Of a stretch of 64,000 nt of DNA, positions 31,330-38,753 are shown piece by piece (the stretch's first letter is position 1; each line of letters begins with the position of its first letter). The translations under genes and the position numbers were made by a program. The notes beneath the pieces are model-generated. The model made no database searches and had not been told where the DNA came from. It worked only from the letters and a program-made list of their open reading frames with translations. The stretch comes from Rubrivirga litoralis (GTDB lineage: Bacteria > Bacteroidota > Rhodothermia > Rhodothermales > Rubricoccaceae): contig NZ_JAVRHT010000012.1 of assembly GCF_031846415.1 (NCBI RefSeq), forward strand, positions 1 through 64,000, given 5' to 3'.

Positions 31330-32148
31330 GTGGCTCACCGTCAAGTCGTGCGCTCGGAGGCGCGCAGGCAGGACCGGGCGGCCTACTTTCGCACCGTGTA
31401 CGACGACGAGAACCGAGCCACCGACGCGGCGTGCCGCGAGCTCCTGGACCACCTGCTCCAAGACGAGCGAGCGTGGATGGACGAGATGGCGCCGGGTGGC
31501 GTCCCGTCCCACGGCTTGGCCGCGCTCATCAATCGAGGTTCGCCCGAGTTCTCGGGCCGTCCGCTCCGGGTCCGGTGGCTCGGGCTCCTGGGCGAGGTCT
31601 TGTGGGACGTGTTCTCCGACAACCACGACGTGGTCGGGCCGGACGGCGAACTCTATGATCTTGGCTCGTTCCGCGGGAGCGCGGATTTCATCGCCGACGT
31701 CGTGAACGACCGGCTCCCAGACGACCTCCGGGCCGGGCCGTCTCGGAGCGAGAGGGGATGGGGAGTCCGGGGCGTGGGCGCGTTCGTCTACCTCGACTTC
31801 TACATGGGGACGCTCGGCGCAGACAAGGACCGAGTCCGCCCGTTCTACGTCCGCGTGTTCGAGCGCCTTCGGGAGCGGGGGTGCGACTGGCGGTACGCCT
31901 CGCCGTCACTCAGAGCGGTTCGGCTGACCCCAGCGGACTCCGACGACGATCCCGCGACCTACGACCCGCTGGCTGCTCTCGCTGAGGCGGCTACCCGTTC
32001 TGAGAAAGACGCCGCATTCGAGAAGCTGTCTCGGGACCTTGCCGAGGCCAATGCCGAGGCGTTCGAGAAGTCCGTCCGTGATCCGCCGCCAGTCGTCCGG
32101 TCCTACATAGAGGTGTTCGGTGAGCGTCCGCGATACGTTCGTCGCTGA
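31330..32148 (+). CDS. Unknown protein with WDVFSDNHDVV motif
   Basis: 272 residues (GTG 31330; an ATG two bases upstream is out of frame). N-terminal helices are charged (SEARRQDRAAYFRTVYDDENRATDA). The core RWLGLLGEVLWDVFSDNHDV and ELYDLGSFRGSADFIADVVN followed by FVYLDFYMGTLGADKDRVRPFYVRVFERL look like a single alpha/beta domain that I have seen in uncharacterised bacterial proteins, without a function. The spacing to the Xre-like gene (117 bp, with palindromes) does not look like a classical toxin-antitoxin pair. It could nevertheless be the partner. No signal or membrane segment. Confidence 0.55.
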   Translation: MAHRQVVRSEARRQDRAAYFRTVYDDENRATDAACRELLDHLLQDERAWMDEMAPGGVPSHGLAALINRGSPEFSGRPLRVRWLGLLGEVLWDVFSDNHDVVGPDGELYDLGSFRGSADFIADVVNDRLPDDLRAGPSRSERGWGVRGVGAFVYLDFYMGTLGADKDRVRPFYVRVFERLRERGCDWRYASPSLRAVRLTPADSDDDPATYDPLAALAEAATRSEKDAAFEKLSRDLAEANAEAFEKSVRDPPPVVRSYIEVFGERPRYVRR

Positions 32149-32187
32149 CAGCACCGGCGTATTCGATCCATCGACCCCTTCAGCCTC

Positions 32188-32691
32188 ATGCACTCGACGA
32201 CTTACACGGCGAGGCTCGACGCGGAGCGTCGGCTCCCGCTTCGCGGAGACGCCCTCCACGCCCGATACTGGGTCCACCACCGCGTTGACGGCGTGATCGA
32301 GCTCCGCCCGGAGGTCGACGGCTCGCAGGTCTCCGCCCGCACGCTCCAGACCATTGGGCGGTCGGTGGAGTCGCTCGGCAGGGGAGAGGCGTCGGAGCCC
32401 GTCGATCTCGGTGAGGTGTTTCCCGACGACGGGGGGCACGGCTCCCTTCCTCCCAGCATCGCTCATCCGGAGGTCTCTCCCGGAGCTCGCCCTCACGAAG
32501 ACATCGCCCAATGCGTGCTCGCCGCGCTCCATCGGTCCGCCGCGCGAGCCCGCCGTGTCGCGGCTCAGACCGGGACCCGACTCGTTGTCGTCCGCGACGG
32601 CGAACTTGTCATTGAGCTTGTCGAGGCGAAACTCGTCGGGGTCCGTAAGGGCGAAACCGCTTCGCCACCAGGGCACACGACGGATTCCTGA
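32188..32691 (+). CDS. AbrB/MazE-like antitoxin candidate
   Basis: 167 residues from ATG 32188. The start TYTARLDAERRLPLRGDALHARYWVHHRVDGVIELRPEV has the 'A-x-x-D-x-x-x-R-L-x-L-P/R' swapped-hairpin look of AbrB/MazE-type antitoxins. The second half (IAQCVLAALHRSAARARRVA AQTGTRLVVVRDGELVIEL) resembles short 'A..tGT-x-L-V-V-x-R-D-G-x-V' modules found in other antitoxin-like proteins. It lies 40 bp after an unknown gene and 49 bp before a DUF6933 gene, so the three may form one unit. The assignment rests on pattern only. Confidence 0.45.
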   Translation: MHSTTYTARLDAERRLPLRGDALHARYWVHHRVDGVIELRPEVDGSQVSARTLQTIGRSVESLGRGEASEPVDLGEVFPDDGGHGSLPPSIAHPEVSPGARPHEDIAQCVLAALHRSAARARRVAAQTGTRLVVVRDGELVIELVEAKLVGVRKGETASPPGHTTDS

Positions 32692-32740
32692 ACTCGTCGG
32701 CCAGCACGAACCTACGTCCCTCGCACGCTCCTCCTCCGAC

Positions 32741-33268
32741 ATGGTCTTGCTCCGAGGGACTCGCCGACTGCTGAAAGGAGCCAGCGCTCTTCTCAGCGAT
32801 GGACCGTTGCCAGAGGTAGGACCGCTGACGACGTGGTACGCCAACGTCGTCCCACTCCCGTACCCGGGACGCTCGCTCGTCCTCTTCACGGCCGCAGACA
32901 CGATGCTGAGCGTCGTGGCCTCGGGCCGGTCGCTCCGGACGACGATCCCCGTCTTTCAACGTCGGGTCCCGATCCTTCTCCTGCGCCTGGGCCTTCCTGG
33001 AGCGTGGATCCAAGCGCGAGCGGACAACCTCGCTGACGTCTACATCGCCCGCGCAGGAGCCCAGACGCTCGACCGGACCGTGCTCGGGACGATGACCGAC
33101 GCGAGCTACCAGATCTGGGCCGAAGCTGAGGCGGTAGGGACGTTCGACGAGCTCGACCTCGACCGCGTCGAAGACAGACTGGCCCAGGTCCCACTCGGCG
33201 CGCTTCGGTCGGAGCGGTCGTCGCTTGGGTCTCCAGCAGACGCCGTCGCTGAACTGGCCAGAGCGTGA
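32741..33268 (+). CDS. DUF6933-like protein
   Basis: 175 residues from ATG 32741. The order MVLLRGTRRLLKGASALL, LTTWYANVVPLPYPGRSLVLFTAADTMLSVVASG, and TDRTVLGTMTDASYQIWAEAE follows the uncharacterised DUF6933 family as I recall it ('L-R-x-T-x-K-L-L', 'W-Y-A-N-x-x-x-x-x-R-x-x-L-x-x-x', 'S-V-L-G-x-M-N-D'). Function unknown. A hairpin terminator follows 16 bp after the stop. Confidence 0.65.
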   Translation: MVLLRGTRRLLKGASALLSDGPLPEVGPLTTWYANVVPLPYPGRSLVLFTAADTMLSVVASGRSLRTTIPVFQRRVPILLLRLGLPGAWIQARADNLADVYIARAGAQTLDRTVLGTMTDASYQIWAEAEAVGTFDELDLDRVEDRLAQVPLGALRSERSSLGSPADAVAELARA

Positions 33269-33284
33269 CGGTCGGGCAAAGCCC

Positions 33285-33306
33285 TCCGCCCAACGGCGGG
33301 ATTTTT
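33285..33306 (+). terminator. Rho-independent-like terminator after the DUF6933 gene
   Basis: CCGCC-CAAC-GGCGG forms a 5-bp stem (33286-33299, plus a T-G pair) followed by G-A-TTTTT. Short but well placed at the end of a three-gene group. Confidence 0.55.
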
Positions 33307-33587
33307 ACACGGACCTGCTCACGGAGTCTGGGCGCGTGCTCCCCGATACCGCGCGCTTCTGTTTCGATTGTGCAGAAGGGTCCGGTTGAGGCCGTACTGG
33401 CTGCCGAAGAGGAGTAGAGAGGTTTGCAAGGTGGTAGTGTGGGACGCTGCAGATCGGTAGCGTAGCCTCCAGCCATTAACCGTCCTCTCCATGCTTGAGC
33501 CCCGCCGCGACGACGAACGCGCCGAGCTCGTCCCACTATCGCAGGTGTTACGTTACGTCGGCACTAAGGAGGGATAGCCGACGTATC
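33307..33587. other. Leader of the AbiEi gene with a 9-bp inverted repeat
   Basis: TACGTCGGC (33554-33562) and GCCGACGTA (33577-33585) form perfect 9-bp arms around CTAAGGAGGGA, the only strong Shine-Dalgarno-like sequence in this part of the window; the arms end 2 bp before the GTG start. AbiEi-type antitoxins repress their own operon by binding inverted repeats, so this is the likely operator, and it would also mask the ribosome site when folded in RNA. A short open frame, MLEPRRDDERAELVPLSQVL to TAG (33491-33577), ends inside the repeat; it could be a leader peptide or debris. Confidence 0.6.
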
Positions 33588-34184
33588 GTGACACACGCTG
33601 ACCGCCTTCTCGACCTCGCCCGCACGCGCAGCGTTCTTCGCTCGAAGGACCTCGGGCCTCTCGGCATCCCTCGCCAGACGCTCGCCCGGCTCCACAGGCG
33701 GGGTGACCTCGAGCGTGTCGGTCGCGGACTCTACGTCCTCGCCGGTGCTGACGTGACCGAGCGCCACACGCTCGTTACCGCCGCGCGCCGCGTGCCCCAC
33801 GGCGTCGCCTGCCTGCTCTCGGCGCTCCGGTTCCACGACCTCACAACGCAGGCTCCCTTCGAGGTGTGGTTCGCCATCGAAGGCAAAGCGCGTCGGCCGA
33901 AACAGGAGGCGATCCCCCTTCGTGTGGTGTACATGTCCGGCGGGGCGTTCACCGAAGGCATCGAAACACACGAGCTGGAGGGGATCGAGGTCCGGGTGTT
34001 CAGCGCGGCGAAGACGGTCGCCGACTGCTTCAAGTACCGGAACCGGGTCGGACTCGGCGTCGCCATCGAGGCCCTCAAGGACTACCGCTGGAGCCCGACA
34101 TTCGACGCCGACGCGCTCTGGCATTTTGCTCAGGTCTGCCGCGTCTCGACGGTCATGCGTCCGTACCTCGAAGCCGTAGTGTAG
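33588..34184 (+). CDS. abiEi: AbiEi-like type IV antitoxin
   Basis: 198 residues from GTG 33588. N-terminal winged helix: VLRSKDLGPLGIPRQTLARLHRRGDLERVGRGLYVL, the classic AbiEi entry ('R-x-x-D-L-x-x-x-G-I-x-R-x-x-L-x-R-L-x-x-x-G-x-L-x-R-x-x-R-G-x-Y'). The C-terminal domain follows with VACLLSALRFHDLTTQAPFEVWFAI, then LEGIEVRVFSAAKTVADCFKYRNRVG. In AbiE systems this protein counters the nucleotidyltransferase toxin AbiEii and represses the operon. The next gene here is an ATPase-DUF234 protein instead of AbiEii. The upstream 9-bp inverted repeat is the likely autoregulatory site. Confidence 0.82.
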   Translation: MTHADRLLDLARTRSVLRSKDLGPLGIPRQTLARLHRRGDLERVGRGLYVLAGADVTERHTLVTAARRVPHGVACLLSALRFHDLTTQAPFEVWFAIEGKARRPKQEAIPLRVVYMSGGAFTEGIETHELEGIEVRVFSAAKTVADCFKYRNRVGLGVAIEALKDYRWSPTFDADALWHFAQVCRVSTVMRPYLEAVV

Positions 34185-34259
34185 CTCGCGCCGAGCGGTG
34201 TAGCGGCTTGCCTAGGAGGGTGCTTGCTAGTACAATGGCATGCCACCGTACAGGCAAGC

Positions 34260-35708
34260 ATGGCTCTCCCCATCGTCAACCGCTCCGCCGAGCTCTCCCG
34301 GCTCCATGCCCTGGCCGACGCCAGCGAGCACCGCCTAGCCCTCGTCACCGGTCGGCGTCGCGTGGGCAAGACGTACCTGCTCGCCAATGGGTGGGACGAC
34401 CGGGCGGTCTTCTTCTTCACGGCATCCAAGACGACGCCCGAACTCAACCGCCGTCAGCTCGTCGAGGCCGTTGCGGTGTGGAGTGGCGAGAACGTCCGTC
34501 CCGAGGACTACCCTACGTGGCGGACCGTCTTCCGGCTCCTCCTAGAGCTCCGGGCTCCGCAGCCTCTCGTCGTGGTGCTCGACGAGTTCCAGTACCTCGG
34601 CGACGACGAGGCTGGGGCGGTTGAGGTGGCCTCGGAGCTCAACGCGGTCTGGGAGGCGCCCAGGCCCGAGCGGTCGTTCTTGATGGTCCTCTCGGGCTCG
34701 GCCGTCGGCACGATGGGCGCGCTCGCGTCTGGCGGCGGCCCGCTCTACGGCCGGTTCCAGTGGCAAGGCAAGCTGCGGCCGTTCGGGTACTGGCACGCCG
34801 CCGAGCTCGCGGGCCTGCGCGACCTCCGCGAGCGGGCGCTCGTTTACGGCGTGTTCGGCGGGACGCCGCGCTACCTCGCCGACATCGACCCGGCGCAGAG
34901 TGTCGCTGAGAACGCGACGCGCCTGCTCCTCGACCCCGGCGGGGAGGTCCGGCTCCTGGTCGAGACGGCGCTCGAACAGGAGGAAGGCCTGCGCGACGTC
35001 GCCAAGTACCGGGCGATCCTGCACGCGGTCGCGAGCGGGCAAACGAAGCGGAACGAGATCGCCGCCCGGGCCGGGCTCCCCGTCGACGGCGCGCTCCGGG
35101 ACAAGCTCGACCGGCTCGTCGACCTCGGCTACCTCGAGACGCGCCGGAACGTCGACGCCAAGCCGAACGCGGCGGCTCGCTACGGCGTCGCGGATGCTGC
35201 GTTCCGGTTCTACGAGCGGTTCGTGGAGGCCAACCGCTCCCGGCTGGAGCGGCTCCCGGCCGCTCAGGTATGGGACGAGTCGGTCGCCCCACAGCTCGAC
35301 GTGTACATGGGCCACGAGTTCGAGCGCGTCGCGGTGCAGGCGTACGACCGTCGGGCGGCGTCGCTCGGTCTGCCGACGGTGGCGGAGTGGGGCCGGTGGG
35401 AAGGGACGGATCGAGACCGGCGTCCCATCGAGGTCGACGTCGTGGCCCCGCTCTTGGGCGGAGGCGTCCTGACAGGCGAGGTCAAGTGGAACCGGGAGCC
35501 TGTCGGGGTTGGGGTCCACACGGGTCACCTCGACAAGCTGCGTCGGATGGCCGAGGCGGGCCGGGCGTGGGCGCACCAAGCGCTCGGCCCGGACGGCTTG
35601 CTTTTGTACGTTTCGGCGAGCGGGTTCGCCGATGGGTTCCAGGAACGCGCCGAAGAAGACGGCCACCGGGTGGTGTGCTGGGCGATCGAGGATCTGTATA
35701 AGGACTGA
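34260..35708 (+). CDS. ATPase-DUF234 protein, possible partner of AbiEi
   Basis: 482 residues from ATG 34260 (MALPIVNRSAELSRLHALAD). Walker A GRRRVGKT (31-38); Walker B VVVLDEFQYL (about residue 100); MVLSGSAVGTMGAL and PLYGRFQWQGKLRPFGYWHA are the family's sensor region. A winged helix (RNEIAARAGLPVDGALRDKL) and DAAFRFYERFV precede the C-terminal PD-(D/E)xK-like DUF234 domain: IEVDVVAPLLGGGVLTGEVKWN with E-x-D and E-V-K. It is a paralogue of 23521-24981. It lies 75 bp after abiEi in the same direction, a place normally held by the toxin. Confidence 0.78.
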   Translation: MALPIVNRSAELSRLHALADASEHRLALVTGRRRVGKTYLLANGWDDRAVFFFTASKTTPELNRRQLVEAVAVWSGENVRPEDYPTWRTVFRLLLELRAPQPLVVVLDEFQYLGDDEAGAVEVASELNAVWEAPRPERSFLMVLSGSAVGTMGALASGGGPLYGRFQWQGKLRPFGYWHAAELAGLRDLRERALVYGVFGGTPRYLADIDPAQSVAENATRLLLDPGGEVRLLVETALEQEEGLRDVAKYRAILHAVASGQTKRNEIAARAGLPVDGALRDKLDRLVDLGYLETRRNVDAKPNAAARYGVADAAFRFYERFVEANRSRLERLPAAQVWDESVAPQLDVYMGHEFERVAVQAYDRRAASLGLPTVAEWGRWEGTDRDRRPIEVDVVAPLLGGGVLTGEVKWNREPVGVGVHTGHLDKLRRMAEAGRAWAHQALGPDGLLLYVSASGFADGFQERAEEDGHRVVCWAIEDLYKD

Positions 35709-35765
35709 GCAGGAGCCTCCCGACGGGGGTGGCCGTCGGCTCGACGGAAGAGTGCGGCCGGAGAC

Positions 35766-36227
35766 CTACTCGCTGCCCTCCGTCTCCGAGTCGCCGTCGG
35801 ACCCGAGCCGCCCGATCGCCGCGCGGACCTCGCGCTGGTAGGCTCGTCGGCGCTCGGCGTCCTCGATCCCCCGGGCGATCTGTTCTTCGCGGGGGTCGGC
35901 CGCGGACCCATACGTGAGCGAGCCGAGCAGCCCCGCGAGCGCCCGCCCCCGCTCGGTCTCGGCCTTCGCGTACCGGGCGGCCCGCTCATCGACGTAGGCC
36001 TCGACGTCGGCCCGGAGCTCGTCGTCGGTGGCGTCGGCGAGCGAGAGGTCGACGCCGGGGAAGCGGCGGACGTGCTCCCAGACGTGGACCGGGATGGGGA
36101 CCATGACCCGGTCGTACGACGCCTCGAACTGGGCGCCGTCGAGCTCGAGGTACACGAACCGGTCGTCGAACACCTCGTGGTAGAGGTGGAACGTGGGTCC
36201 GTAGGTGATGGTGGCTTTCGTCGACAT
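35766..36227 (-). CDS. Hypothetical protein
   Basis: 153 residues from ATG 36227 (MSTKATITYGPTFHLYHEVF DDRFVYLELDGAQFEASYDR). The first 70 residues look like a compact beta-rich fold with VMVPIPVHVWEHVRRFPGVD, the rest is helical and highly charged (ERGRALAGLLGSLTYG, ending in an acidic DGDSETEGSE tail). No family recognised. Two more leftward frames lie upstream, so it may belong to a small operon. Confidence 0.5.
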   Translation of the reverse strand: MSTKATITYGPTFHLYHEVFDDRFVYLELDGAQFEASYDRVMVPIPVHVWEHVRRFPGVDLSLADATDDELRADVEAYVDERAARYAKAETERGRALAGLLGSLTYGSAADPREEQIARGIEDAERRRAYQREVRAAIGRLGSDGDSETEGSE

Positions 36228-36359
36228 GGGTTGGGAGGGGCGCGGTCGGCGAGGTTGAACCGCGAGACCATGATCCGTTCCGGGAAGGCGCGCGTGCTCG
36301 GGGTCCTCCCGGAGAAGGTGACAGGGGAGGACGCGACGTCGGTTCTTCGCTCTCGCCGC

Positions 36360-36560
36360 TCACTCGTCGCCTGAAACGAGATCGTCGTCGCCCTCTCCCT
36401 TCGACTGAGCGTCGAGGCGGCCGACCTCGCGGGCGATCCCGGCGTCGAAGTCCTCGGTCGTCGGGGCCGGTCCCTCAAGGGCATAGTCGGCGAGGACCCC
36501 ACGAGCACGGGGTGCGCCGTCGGGGTGGCGGCCTCCTTCGAGGTCACTGGGAGAGGTCAT
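36360..36560 (-). CDS. Small acidic protein, unknown
   Basis: 66 residues from ATG 36560 (MTSPSDLEGGRHPDGAPRARGVLADYALEG). It has no cysteine and an acidic C terminus (GEGDDDLVSGDE), as in many antitoxins. Its ATG overlaps the TGA of the truncated frame upstream (ATGA), which argues that both were once a real operon. Confidence 0.45.
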   Translation of the reverse strand: MTSPSDLEGGRHPDGAPRARGVLADYALEGPAPTTEDFDAGIAREVGRLDAQSKGEGDDDLVSGDE

Positions 36561-36722
36561 GATGGTCTCTGGTCGAGTCCGCCAGACCGGCGGGAGCGGT
36601 CGAGGCCGAACGCGGCCACGACGGCGGCGCGGACGGCGCCGAAGTCCTGGGATCCGTCGACGGGGACGGACCCCCGGAGGTCCCGGAGGGACTGGTGAAC
36701 GGCCTTGGGGACAGTGATCTAG
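36557..36722 (-). pseudogene. 5'-truncated gene fragment
   Basis: From 36719 leftward the frame reads ITVPKAVHQSLRDLRGSVPV, then DFGAVRAAVVAAFGLDRSRR, ending at TGA 36557. Codon use is normal for the region, but a TAG stands directly before the first codon and there is no usable start, so the N-terminal part was lost at about 36722. Beyond that point the sequence is distinctly richer in AT and belongs to the HipBST control region. The break probably marks the left edge of the HipBST insertion. Confidence 0.5.
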
Positions 36723-36855
36723 CCTCGGCGACCGACTCTGCTCGAAGGCATCTCGTGACGGGTGCTTGTCAGGCAGCACGAAAATGTACGTCGAGCGGCC
36801 ATCTGCCTTCCCTACAGCGCCGGGGAGCAGAGGGCGGTCTGGATTGTGCTCTGTT

Positions 36856-37006
36856 TTGCCTCTGTGGCGGCAAGAGAGCCCCTCCTGGTGCTCTCCCGCA
36901 GGGAGGAACTGGATGAGCACATCTTATTTGCTTCTGGGGCGGCAAAACTGGTAGGTTGGCAGCCGGGAGAGACCTCCTGCAACTGTTTATTGCCGCTCTA
37001 GCGGTA
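36856..37006. promoter_or_regulatory. Three HipB-type operators upstream of hipBST
   Basis: TTGCC-TCTGTGGC-GGCAA at 36856-36873, TTGCT-TCTGGGGC-GGCAA at 36928-36945, and TTGCCGCTCTAGCGGTA at 36990-37006 (with an inner palindrome CCGCT-CT-AGCGG at 36993-37004). Their starts are 72 and 62 bp apart, close to seven and six helical turns, so HipB dimers would lie on one face and could cooperate by looping. The last one overlaps the start region of hipB, as expected for autorepression. Confidence 0.65.
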
Positions 37007-37011
37007 CGCCC

Positions 37012-37263
37012 GTGTGCATCGACGACCCCGGACCCCTCCTCCGCTACCACCGCGAGCGCGCCAGCCTCTCGCGCCGCGCCCTCTCGGCCCTCTCGGGCGT
37101 GAGCGAGACGGCCATCTACGACGCCGAGCACGGCAAGCCCACCGTCCGGCTCGACACGCTCCTCGCCCTCCTCAAAGCCCTCAACCTCTCGCTCCACGTC
37201 GAGGGACCCCTCGTCGCCGAGTACGAGCGGACCCTTGCCCCCTCCGACGATGCCCATGCGTAG
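37012..37263 (+). CDS. hipB: HipB-like antitoxin/repressor
   Basis: 83 residues, GTG start at 37012. A Cro/CI-type helix-turn-helix occupies residues 9-65 (LLRYHRERASLSRRALSALSGVSETAIYDAEHGKPTVRLDTLLALLKAL), followed by LNLSLHVEGPL, a short beta strand that mediates dimerisation in HipB. The gene overlaps the next one by 14 bp. In the three-component HipBST system HipB is the DNA-binding member and need not be the neutralising antitoxin. Confidence 0.82.
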   Translation: MCIDDPGPLLRYHRERASLSRRALSALSGVSETAIYDAEHGKPTVRLDTLLALLKALNLSLHVEGPLVAEYERTLAPSDDAHA

Positions 37264-37588
37264 CGCCCGCGTCCTGATGCACGGGGTCCCGGCCGGATGC
37301 CTCACGGAGGGGGAGGGGGGGTACACCCTCACCTACGAGCCTGGCTACGAAGGCCCGCCCGTCTCGCTCACGCTCTCGGTCCGCCCCGAGCCCTACCGAT
37401 TCGACCGGTTCCCCCCCTTCTTCGACGGCCTGCTCCCCGAGGGATGGCAGCTCGAGGCCCTCCTCCGCCAGGCCAAGCTCGACCGCTCCGACCTGTTCGG
37501 CCAGCTTCTCGCGGTCGGCGAGGACCCCGTCGGCGCGGTCTCCGTCTTCCCCGACGTCGCTGAGGCCTCGCCTGGGGCCTCCCCGTGA
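37250..37588 (+). CDS. hipS: HipS-like protein (HipA N-terminal subdomain as separate gene)
   Basis: 112 residues from ATG 37250 (a second ATG at 37256). It is the HipA N-subdomain alone: ARVLMHGVPAGCLTEGEGGYTLTYEPGYEGPPVSLTLSV, YRFDRFPPFFDGLLPEGWQLEALLRQAKLDRSDLFGQLLAVGEDPVGAVSVFP. The 'F-F-D-G-L-L-P-E-G' and 'D-x-x-G-A-V' motifs are diagnostic. In HipA this is fused to the kinase; here it stops and the kinase is a separate gene, as in HipBST of enteropathogenic E. coli O127, where HipS is the antitoxin. It overlaps hipB by 14 bp and hipT by 4 bp (GTGA). Confidence 0.82.
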   Translation: MPMRSARVLMHGVPAGCLTEGEGGYTLTYEPGYEGPPVSLTLSVRPEPYRFDRFPPFFDGLLPEGWQLEALLRQAKLDRSDLFGQLLAVGEDPVGAVSVFPDVAEASPGASP

Positions 37589-38571
37589 ACGACGCCCCCG
37601 GTCGGTGCCCGCTCACCTACAACCCGCTCGGGTCGGGCGAGCCCCTCTACTCGGCGGCCGGACTCCGCCGTCTGTCCCGGACCCTTACCCACCTCGACCC
37701 GCTCTCGTTCACGGCGGCCGGGCTCGTCCAGGAGGCCGCCGCGCGGGCTGACCGGATGTCGATCGGGGGCGTCCAGCCCAAGGTCAACGCTGTCCTCCGT
37801 CCGGCCGAGGGTCGCTTCGAGGTCGTCACGGTGGGGGGACGGTGGATCCTCAAGCCCGACAACCCCGCCTACCCCGAGGTCCCCGCCAACGAGGACCTCG
37901 CGATGCGCTTGGCGTCGGCCGCCAGCGTCGAGACGGCCGACCACGCGCTCGTCTACGCCCGTGGCGACGACGATCCGGACGCCCCCGGCGCCCTCGTCTA
38001 CGCCGTCCGACGCTTCGACCGCGTCGGCCGCGGCGACAAGCTGGCCCTGGAAGACTTCGGACAGCTCCTCGGCCTTGATCGCGAGACGAAGTACGATGCG
38101 TCGATGGAGCGGGCTGCCGCGGCCGTCGAGGCGTTCTGCACGTTCCCAGCGGTCGAGAAGGTCGAGCTCTTCCGGCGGACGCTCGTCGCCTTCCTGACGG
38201 GCAATGAGGACATGCACCTCAAGAACCTCGCAGTCCTCACCGGACGCGACGGGCTCCGCCGGCTCTCGCCGGCCTACGACCTCGTCGCCTCGGCCGCCGT
38301 GCTCCGTGACCCCCAGGAGCTCGCGCTGCCCATCGCTGGCAAGCGCTCGAACTTGCGCCGCGAGCACCTCGTCGACTATTACGGCCGCGAGCGCCTTGGC
38401 CTGACCGAGCGCGTCGTTGAGAGCGTCCTCGCAGACATCGCCGATGTCGGCCCGGCGTGGAATGATCTCATCGACCGATGCTTCCTTTCAGACGCGATCC
38501 GCGACCGGCTCCGCGAGACCATCTCGGAACGTCGCCGTCGTCTCGGGCTGGTCGGGCCGACGGCGAGGTGA
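37585..38571 (+). CDS. hipT: HipT-like Ser/Thr kinase toxin
   Basis: 328 residues from GTG 37585. RMSIGGVQPKVNAVL (58-72) contains the Gly-rich loop with autophosphorylation site S59-I60-G61. WILKPDN (88-93) provides the ATP-binding lysine. The catalytic loop is GNEDMHLKNLAV (N207, D209, H211, N214), and SPAYDLVASA (Y231, D232) is the metal-binding segment, all as in the HipA kinase core. It lacks the N-terminal subdomain, which is encoded by hipS. HipT of E. coli phosphorylates tryptophanyl-tRNA synthetase; the target here is not known. All kinase residues are intact, so the toxin should be active. Confidence 0.85.
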   Translation: MNDAPGRCPLTYNPLGSGEPLYSAAGLRRLSRTLTHLDPLSFTAAGLVQEAAARADRMSIGGVQPKVNAVLRPAEGRFEVVTVGGRWILKPDNPAYPEVPANEDLAMRLASAASVETADHALVYARGDDDPDAPGALVYAVRRFDRVGRGDKLALEDFGQLLGLDRETKYDASMERAAAAVEAFCTFPAVEKVELFRRTLVAFLTGNEDMHLKNLAVLTGRDGLRRLSPAYDLVASAAVLRDPQELALPIAGKRSNLRREHLVDYYGRERLGLTERVVESVLADIADVGPAWNDLIDRCFLSDAIRDRLRETISERRRRLGLVGPTAR

Positions 38572-38600
38572 GCACGGGGCGTTGACCAGAGCGCAATAGC

Positions 38601-38753
38601 TGTTATTGCAAATACTCTCGGGTGGCCGAGCTCCACCGCGGTTGCGAATGACCCGAAAGAGTTCTCTGGCGAACGCGACATAAGGGGTCTTATGTTACTG
38701 ACCCCGACCCGATCGACGACGTACGAGTGGAACAGAGTGACAATGCAATAACA
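38601..38753. repeat. 10-bp inverted repeats flanking the dif-like site
   Basis: TGTTATTGCA at 38601-38610 and its exact complement TGCAATAACA at 38744-38753 lie on either side of the 28-bp recombination site. The left one also forms a local hairpin GCAATA-GCTGT-TATTGC (38593-38609). They may be accessory-protein sites of a resolution complex; the right one lies within the first codons of the annotated recombinase. Confidence 0.5.
38673..38700. other. dif/cer-like Xer recombination site
   Basis: Arm ACGCGACATAA (38673-38683), 6-bp spacer GGGGTC, arm TTATGTTACTG (38690-38700). The inner bases ACATAA/TTATGT are a perfect inverted repeat. The right arm matches the consensus XerD half-site (TTATGTTAAAT) in 8 of its first 8 bases, and two 11-bp arms with a 6-bp spacer are exactly the architecture of dif and of cer-type plasmid sites. 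It lies 27 bp upstream of a XerC/D-like gene. Confidence 0.75.

Noticed and set aside
30790..32148. RES-Xre toxin-antitoxin pair
   Set aside because: The antitoxin is convincing, but the next protein shows no RES-domain motifs.
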